Shown here in pieces: positions 57,821 to 64,000 of a stretch of 64,000 bases of DNA. Within the stretch, counting starts at the first letter, position 1; each line of letters opens with the position of its first letter. The position numbers and the translations under genes were made by a program. The DNA comes from Ancistrus triradiatus (taxonomy: Eukaryota > Chordata > Actinopteri > Siluriformes > Loricariidae). The stretch lies in contig JAJAGP010001686.1 of the NCBI GenBank assembly GCA_025084515.1, forward strand, positions 104,806 through 168,805. The letters run 5' to 3'. The notes below the pieces were generated by a model. It saw only the letters and a list, made by a program, of their open reading frames with translations, was not told the origin of the DNA and ran no database searches.

Positions 57821-60592
57821 CAGGGGTTCCCAAAGTGGGGGTCGCGACCCTATGGGGGGTCGCGGGACGCTAACGGGTGGGTCGCGGGATGATTTCAACA
57901 AAGTAATGAATATATTTTAAATAATTTTTTAAAGTGTGTGTTTTTATTATACACGTTATATTTAAGTGACAAATATAGATGATTTTTTAAATAATATCTG
58001 TCAATAAATATATTTATGTATCTAAAAGGTATTTCAACGTTTTCTCTCCTGACGTACTCACGCGAGATTCAGCGTCAATAAATCTACAGCGCGCGCACAT
58101 GTGCGAGCATTAGACTGGTGTTATGCGACTAGCTTAACAGTTTATACTTCAGTAAATGTGGGCTATGGAATATTTTAATCAGGATGAAACGGTGGTTATT
58201 ATCAACAAAAATAACAGCAGAGAAGCAGGGAGAGAGGCCACCGGAGGAGAGAGTAGAAGAGCAGCCACTAGAAATACCACTCACCTCGGGTCACAGAGGA
58301 CCCTGCCAACACTTCGTACATGAAAAACCCGACCAACGCTTCTCCAAATCACGCAAATATCGGGAGGAATTTATCAAGTATGGATTCACTTGCATCGTCA
58401 TTAGTGAGGTACAACATCCTCAGTGTGTAGTGTGCACGGAGGTTCTGGCTAATGAAAGTCTAAAGCCTGTAAAACTGATAAGACACCTCAACACCAAGCA
58501 CCCCAGTCCTTGCTGCTAAACCAATAGATTTTTTCCGTATAAAGGAGGGTGAGCTGCGAGGACAAAAGAAACTTATAACCAAAAAAACCAGAATACCTGC
58601 CAAGGCTCAAATGGCTTCATATGAGGTGGCATATTTAATTGCACTAGCAAAAAAGCCACACACGATCGGAGAAACTTTAATTAAACCTGCATCTATAGCT
58701 ATGAGTCGGATTATGCACGGGGAGAAACAAGCTGCTGAACTGGGCTCTGTACCGCTCTCTGATGGGACTATAGCCCGGCGCATCACAGACATGGCACGGG
58801 ACATAAAGTGTCAGCTTATTGAGAGAGTGAAAAAGGGGAAATACTCTTTACAATTAGATGAATCGACAGACGTGTCCAACTCGGCCCAGATCCTTGTCTT
58901 CGTCAGATACAGTTTTGAGGGACAACTTCACGAAGAGATGCTGTTTTGTACCCAGCTAGAGGGAGCATGCGCAGGTGAGGACATCTTCAACAAACTTGAA
59001 ACAAAACTAAAAGAAGAAGGACTATCATGGAATGAGTGCATCGCTGTATGCACAGACGGCGCGGGGGCAATGCTGGGGAAAAAGAAAGGACTGAAAGCCA
59101 GAGTCGGACAAGTGGCACCTCACATCAAATTTACACACTGCATTATACACAGAGAAGCACTTGCGAGTAAAACACTGGACGTAGAACTTAAACATGTACT
59201 TGAAACTGCAGTAAAAATTGTAAATTACATCAAATCACGTCCGCTGAATATGAGACTTTTTGCCATTTTGTGTAATGAACTGGGATCAGAGCACCAGGGC
59301 CTGCTGCTGCACACAGAAGTCAGGTGGCTTTCGCGGGGGAACGTGCTGAGCCGCCTGTATGAGCTCCGAGACGAGGTGCGCCTTTTTCTCACTGAACAGG
59401 GATCGCCCCTCGCGGAACACCTCACTAACCCTGATTGGCTAACAAGGCTGGCATATTTGTCCTGTATTTTTGGAAAACTGAATGGGCTTAATGTGTCATT
59501 ACAAGGTGAAAACACAAGCATCATGTCCCTGAACGATAAAATACAGGCGTTTACAAAAAAATTGGAGCGCTGGAGAGCACGAGTTGAAATGGGACTTACT
59601 GATATGTTTCCTGAGCTGGAAGAGTTCATGGAAGAAAATGCACTGAGCGTAAACATTGTTAAAAGGTCCATCACGACTCACCTGCAGGCACTCTTGGAAT
59701 ACTTTACTAAATATTTCCCCGAGGAAAGTGCTCCGGAACAATATGATTGGATAAGATCTCCATTCACCGTAACCTCAGCAAATCACCTGACGTCTGACAT
59801 GGCGGACGCGCTCATGGAACTTTCAACTGATCGGACCCTCAAGGCTGAATTTGAGTCAAAGACGTTAGCTGGGTTCTGGATTTCTATCGAGAGGGAATAC
59901 CCGCAGCTGTCTAAGGCCGCCATGGATGCATTAATGCCGTTTGGATCAACCTATTTGCGCAAAAAGACCTTCTCGGCACTTACTTACTTAAAAAATAAAT
60001 TCAGAGCTCGTCTTATGGTGGAGGATGATCTCCGAGTGACCATCTCAAAAATCAAACCCAGAATGGACCTGCTTTGCTCCATGCACACTGCCCATCCATC
60101 ACATTAGGGTGAGTTGTTTTGGACACAAGTAGGTGCGCATTTTACGCACGCACATTGCATTTGTATTAATGCTTTTCTGTTGTGTGTTACTGTAGATTTA
60201 ATATTATTTATGTATTCACTGTTCTGTTATCACTATACTCATACTGTAAGTGATTTTTGGCTCATGGCGTTAACACTGAAACTCTTTTTTTTGAAAAAGT
60301 GTCAGTTGCGCGTTATGCATCAAGTTAGTATTATTGCTCTTGCGTTTTATGTTGACTTAAATGTAACATTGAGAATAATATGGTGATATATTCACTGTAT
60401 GGTTATTACTAAAACAGTGTTGGCTTATGTCGTTGTTGTGTCTTTATTCTAAAAGTATAGGCCTGTTTGAGCCTTGTGCGTGTTTGCGCGTGCATTTTAG
60501 CCAATGTACAAACAATCAGGGAAAGTGGGGTGTCGTGGGCCTGGAGCGCTTGCATTTTATGGGTCGCGGTCTGAAAAGTTTGGGAACCCCTG
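57821..60592 (+). mobile_element. Near-intact hAT transposon, ZBED5-like
   Basis: The termini CAGGGGTTCCCAAAGTGGGG and (inverted) CAGGGGTTCCCAAACTTTTC form TIRs, followed by GGTCGCGACCC / GACCGCGACCC. The element is flanked by CTTTAATG on both sides (57813-57820 and 60593-60600), a perfect 8-bp target duplication. It is 2772 bp with a nearly full-length transposase on the plus strand. Confidence 0.95.
58184..60107 (+). pseudogene. hAT transposase (ZBED5/Buster type), one frameshift
   Basis: The ATG at 58184 starts a frame with MKRWLLSTK and a BED-like zinc finger (C-V-V-C pair followed by HLNTKH) that meets a stop at 58517. The next frame stays open from about 58503 to the stop at 60105-60107, so a single extra base between about 58500 and 58508 is enough to explain the break. 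The second part has LQLDESTDVSN (first catalytic Asp), AVCTDGAGAMLGKKKG (second Asp), HCIIHREALASK, and a C-terminal dimerisation region with LMPFGSTYLRKKTFSALTYL. Total length would be about 640 residues. Host ZBED5-type genes derive from this group, but TIRs and target duplication show this one is a transposon. Confidence 0.93.
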
Positions 60593-60600
60593 CTTTAATG

Positions 60601-60956
60601 CAGCGTTTCAATCCTGGTCCAGGACAAGGATTGAGAAACACTGCTTTAACGTAATGAAAGTAATGGAACCATGTACCTTACCATGTACCTTGTTCGTTTT
60701 TCAATTTTTTCATCTAAAAAATTAACAATGTCTGTTATTTGAAAAGTGGTTTATTACGATCTGAACTGAACATGAGAATGGAGCACATAATCATGTTTGT
60801 GGTAGGAAAAATTGGATAATAGGTGGAACCAAATTATATTTTCATAGGGGATGAAAATTTGAATGTCAGTCTTTTAAAGGTAACAGCATGGTATGAAAAT
60901 TAGGTTTTTCGTGACAGTAAAAAGTCAATTTCATCCTGTATTGCTGAGCAGAATGC
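60601..60956. other. Intergenic, nothing recognised
   Basis: AT-rich DNA without exon or familiar repeat. Confidence 0.4.
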
Positions 60957-61147
60957 AGTGCTGTGGTGGCCTAGTGGTTAAAGGTAATGGCACATGGACC
61001 AGAAGTATTCTCAGAAGTACTCAGAGGAATTAAAACAAATACAGAGAATAAACAGGGCGTTTCTGGGTTCAAGTCCCACCTCAGTCAAAGTATTACAGTT
61101 GCAAGTTGCTCTGGATAAGGGTGTCTGCTGAATACTGTAAATGTAGC
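60957..61147 (+). repeat. tRNA-derived SINE, internally disrupted
   Basis: GCTGTGGTGGCCTAGTGGTT head, GGGTTCAAGTCCCACCTCAG box, GTTGCTCTGGATAAGGGTGT tail. About 60 bases of foreign sequence (AGAAGTATTCTCAGAAGTAC...) lie between head and box. Confidence 0.75.
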
Positions 61148-61604
61148 AGAACTGCATGACATGCCATGCATATTCAATACAGGCACTACTTTTCCCACAA
61201 TGCCCCAGCATCTTTCCAAATGTTTGAGTGACTAACTCTTTCAGTCAGAGGCAGTTTCTTTTGTTTTTACTCATGTAGTACTGGACATCGCCAAAGTATT
61301 TAAACATCAGCCATGCTGCAGATAAAGTAGTGACAGTGCAGATAAAGTAGTATGGCTTCTATATTTACTTAAGTAGAAGTATAAAAGTACATGCTACTAA
61401 ATGAACTTAAACTAAAAATGTACAAAGTTTTTATTTTAAAAACCTTTTTTAACTTGATCTTTGAAACAGAATGTCTTTTATTGAGGGTAAGAGGTACAGA
61501 GCCCTGACACTACAGTTTGTACTACTACATAAATCATCTGCAAAAATCCTACAAATACAGAATCAAAAACAGAATAAAACATTTTCAAACATGATGAACC
61601 AGTA

Positions 61605-62446
61605 CAGCGTTTGCAGTTTGCTAAAGATCATGTGGACAAACCAGAAGGCTATTAGAAGAATGTTTTGTAGACTGATGAGATTAAAATACAACTTTTTGGT
61701 TTAACAGAAAAGCGTTATGTTTGGAGAAAGGAAAACACTGCATTCCAGCATAAGAACCTTATCCCATCTGTGAAACATGGTGGTGGTAGTATCATGGTTT
61801 GGGCCTGTTTTGCTGCATCTTGGCCAGGACAGCTTGCCATCATTGATGGAAGAATGAATTCTGAATTATATCAGAGAATTCATGAAGAAAATGTCAGTAC
61901 ATCTGTCCATGAACTGAATCTCAAGAGAAGGTGGGTCATGCAGCAAGACAACAACCCTAAGCACACAAGCCGTTCTACCAAAGAATGGTTAAAGAAGAAT
62001 AGAGTTGATGTTTTGGAATCGCCAAGTCAAAGTCACAAACTTAATCATAATGTTTTGGAAGGACCTGAAGCGAGCGGCTAATTTGAGAAAACCGACCAAC
62101 ATCCCAGAGCTGAAGCTGTTCTGTACAGAGGAATGGGCTAAAATTCCTCCAAGCCAGTGTGCAGGACTGATCAACAGTTACAGGAAATGTTTAACTGCAG
62201 TTATTGCTGCACAGGGGGGTCACACCAGATACTGAAAGCAAAGGTTCACATACTTTTGCCACTCACATATGTAATGTTGGATCATTTTCCTCAATCAATA
62301 AATGACCAAGTATAATATTTTTGTCTCATTTGTTTAACTGTATCTACTTTCAGGACTTGTGTGAAAATCTGATGATGTTTTAAGTCATGTTTATGCAGAA
62401 ATATAAAAAATTCTAAAGGGTTCACAAACGTTCAAGCACCATTGTA
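61605..62446 (+). mobile_element. Tc1 family A, 5'-truncated copy
   Basis: Begins inside the transposase (CAGTTTGCTAAAGATCATGT) and runs to the right end TTCAAGCACCATTGTA. The frame at 61770-62081 carries KHGGGSIMVWACFAASWPGQ and MQQDNNPKHTSRSTKEWLKK with the second catalytic Asp; the final catalytic region (near 62040) is scrambled and frameshifted. Confidence 0.85.
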
Positions 62447-62747
62447 TATACGGAATACTTTTTTAAAAATAGAAAACACTTTTTAAAAAAATAAATCTCT
62501 CATAACTAGACAAGGTAATATTCTGCAAAGCATTAAATCATGATATTTAATCCAAACAGCAGTTATTATTGACTCTCTGAAACAGTGACACTGTATTTTC
62601 AGTGTACTCCACTACCGCGCTTAACTAACTTATTGTATTTATATATATTTTTTTATTATTGTAGTTATACTAACTTATTGTAGTTCTATTTTTAAAGTAT
62701 TAAAAAATGCTTATGCATTTGTTGTTAATCTATTCGGAACTTTGATC

Positions 62748-62978
62748 ATGGGGTTTCAGCTGATTGGATTAGGCATTACCCTGCTGTATCGGAAAATTAA
62801 AAGAATTGGGTCAGTTGTCAAAGGTCCCCAGAAACTGCCCAATTTGATTGAAATATTGGGCAGAGCCGTTGGAACTCAGACTGCGCATATTAACCTCACT
62901 ATGGAATCCATCATGGAGAAACTAACGGATTTGCGAAAGGAGGTAAATCATCAGAGAAACATTGGTTCTGAGTGTTAA
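62748..62978 (+). CDS. Unidentified 76-residue ORF
   Basis: From ATG 62748 to TAA: residues 1-20 are hydrophobic then basic (MGFQLIGLGITLLYRKIKRI), like a signal-anchor. Residues about 45-72 (INLTMESIMEKLTDLRKEVN) look like a short coiled coil. No family recognised. It is followed by GC-richer DNA to about 63360 and a retroelement-like end GTAATGACAATAAATTGAAT at 63478. It could be a small gene, a last exon, or a piece of an unrecognised retroelement. Confidence 0.3.
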   Translation: MGFQLIGLGITLLYRKIKRIGSVVKGPQKLPNLIEILGRAVGTQTAHINLTMESIMEKLTDLRKEVNHQRNIGSEC

Positions 62979-63498
62979 AATTTTAGAGCTCAGTGAAAAC
63001 AAGCCATTTCTTTTTTTCGACTTCCCTAATATCAGCAACGGCCTTGCTGATAAGAAATTCCTCCAGAGGATCTGTTGCTAGTACCCAACCCCCATCCACT
63101 GACTTTTTCATTCTGGGCAGTAAGTGCTGTGTACTACCACGTTATCGCGAACTTTGTACAGACTCTTTCTGCGCAAGAATGTGAACTGACAGAACTTTTT
63201 GTCGCTACCCAGACCAAACGCCTCCACTCTAAGCTTATCTTCACCAAGGACGGCTGGACGGGTCAGCAGGGCGCGCCGAAACGGCTGCGCACACGAATGG
63301 CTGCTTGTCGTTTTTGGTTAGTTTTCCCGATACCCACATCCCTAACCAGTGGCTAGTTGTGTGTTTATGTTATGTTTATGCGTTTGTGTGCTGAAAGGAG
63401 TTCTCCTTCTTTCCAAATGTGTTTATTATTTCTTGTTTCTTCTAAAAAACATTTCGTTGTCTTGTAATTGTACATGTGTAATGACAATAAATTGAATA

Positions 63499-63598
63499 CC
63501 ATAAAGAGAACCCAGTTAAACAAATGAGACAAAAATATTATACTTGGTTATTTCTTTATTGAGGAAAACAATCCAATATTACATATTAGTGACTGGCA
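63499..63598. mobile_element. Tc1 family A end fragment
   Basis: AAAGAGAACCCAGTTAAACA ... AATATTACATATTAGTGACTGGCAAAAGT is the inner part of a family A left end. Confidence 0.75.
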
Positions 63599-64000
63599 AA
63601 AGTCAAGTCAGATCTATTTATATAGCGCATTTTACAATGGAGCATTGTCTCAAAGCAACTTTACAATTTAGATTATCTTCTAATAACTATGTCCAATCCC
63701 AAATTGAGCAAGCCTAGGGCGACAGTGGCAAGGAAAAACTCCCTTTGTGTTATGAGGAAGAAACCTTGGGAGGACCAAGACTCAAAAAAGGACCCAACCT
63801 CCTTCGGCAGCGTAGATGATAAATCTAAGAGCGAAACTAAAGTCATGGAGTCATAGTTCAAATAAAATGTGAAGTATGCACATCGGCATTAAGTGGCCCG
63901 GGTATGATAGGGCTGGAGCTGATGATGGAAGCAGCTTGAGTGAAGCTGCAGCGGATGAACATCATGTGTGGGGCTGGAACTGGTACCGGAACACAGCTCG
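63599..64000 (-). mobile_element. L2/CR1-like LINE 3' end, continues past the window
   Basis: Minus-strand 3' end of the same family as 781-2830: GGAGCATTGTCTCAAAGCAA and GGCAAGGAAAAACTCCC are shared. The element body lies beyond 64000. Confidence 0.8.

Noticed and set aside
59225..59674. Minus-strand open frame of 149 codons
   Set aside because: It is antisense to the hAT transposase and has no protein-like features of its own.
58611..60107. 498-codon open frame as a host ZBED5-like (domesticated) gene
   Set aside because: It sits inside matching TIRs with a perfect 8-bp target duplication and lacks its N-terminal frame, so it is a transposon copy and not a domesticated gene.

Overview
This is eukaryotic DNA from a ray-finned fish. 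It is AT-rich, has two interrupted protein-coding genes with GT-AG introns, and is packed with Tc1/mariner, hAT, Penelope-like, LINE and tRNA-derived SINE sequences of teleost type. The very high Tc1 load would fit a catfish-like genome, but that is only a guess. There are no bacterial genes, operons, ribosome binding sites or CRISPR arrays.

Host genes. (1) On the + strand, the last two coding exons of an RGK-family small GTPase, closest to REM2 (5237-5414 and 17374-17690), are separated by a 12-kb intron full of transposons. The N-terminal exons are not in the window. (2) On the - strand, a complete copb2 gene (coatomer subunit beta-prime) runs from the ATG at 57594 to the stop at 28521. I could place 22 coding exons with consensus splice sites. 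They join without a frameshift into 936 codons (935 residues). The two genes are convergent, about 10.8 kb apart.

Layout. 1-5.2 kb: a LINE with a decayed reverse transcriptase and a Tc1 remnant. 5.2-18 kb: the RGK exons and a stack of Tc1 elements, an L1 3' half, a solo LTR and nested insertions. 18-28 kb: a Penelope-like insertion, a nearly full-length Tc1, a 180-bp palindrome, nested Tc1 elements and a Harbinger remnant. 28.5-57.6 kb: copb2, whose introns hold SINEs, hATs, a second Penelope-like insertion, Tc1 deletion derivatives and a local duplication that includes part of exon 20. 57.6-57.8 kb: the probable copb2 promoter, with three TGACGT sites. 57.8-60.6 kb: an almost intact ZBED5-like hAT transposon with a perfect 8-bp target duplication, 227 bp upstream of the copb2 start codon. 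60.6-64 kb: a SINE, a Tc1 fragment, an unexplained small ORF and a LINE tail.

I see no gene cluster that looks like a new functional system. The items most worth checking are the young hAT beside the copb2 promoter, the copb2 partial exon duplication, the two Penelope-like insertions with readable target duplications, the long palindrome and the orphan ORF near 62.8 kb. Transposon boundaries were found by eye from inverted ends and are approximate unless a target duplication is cited.
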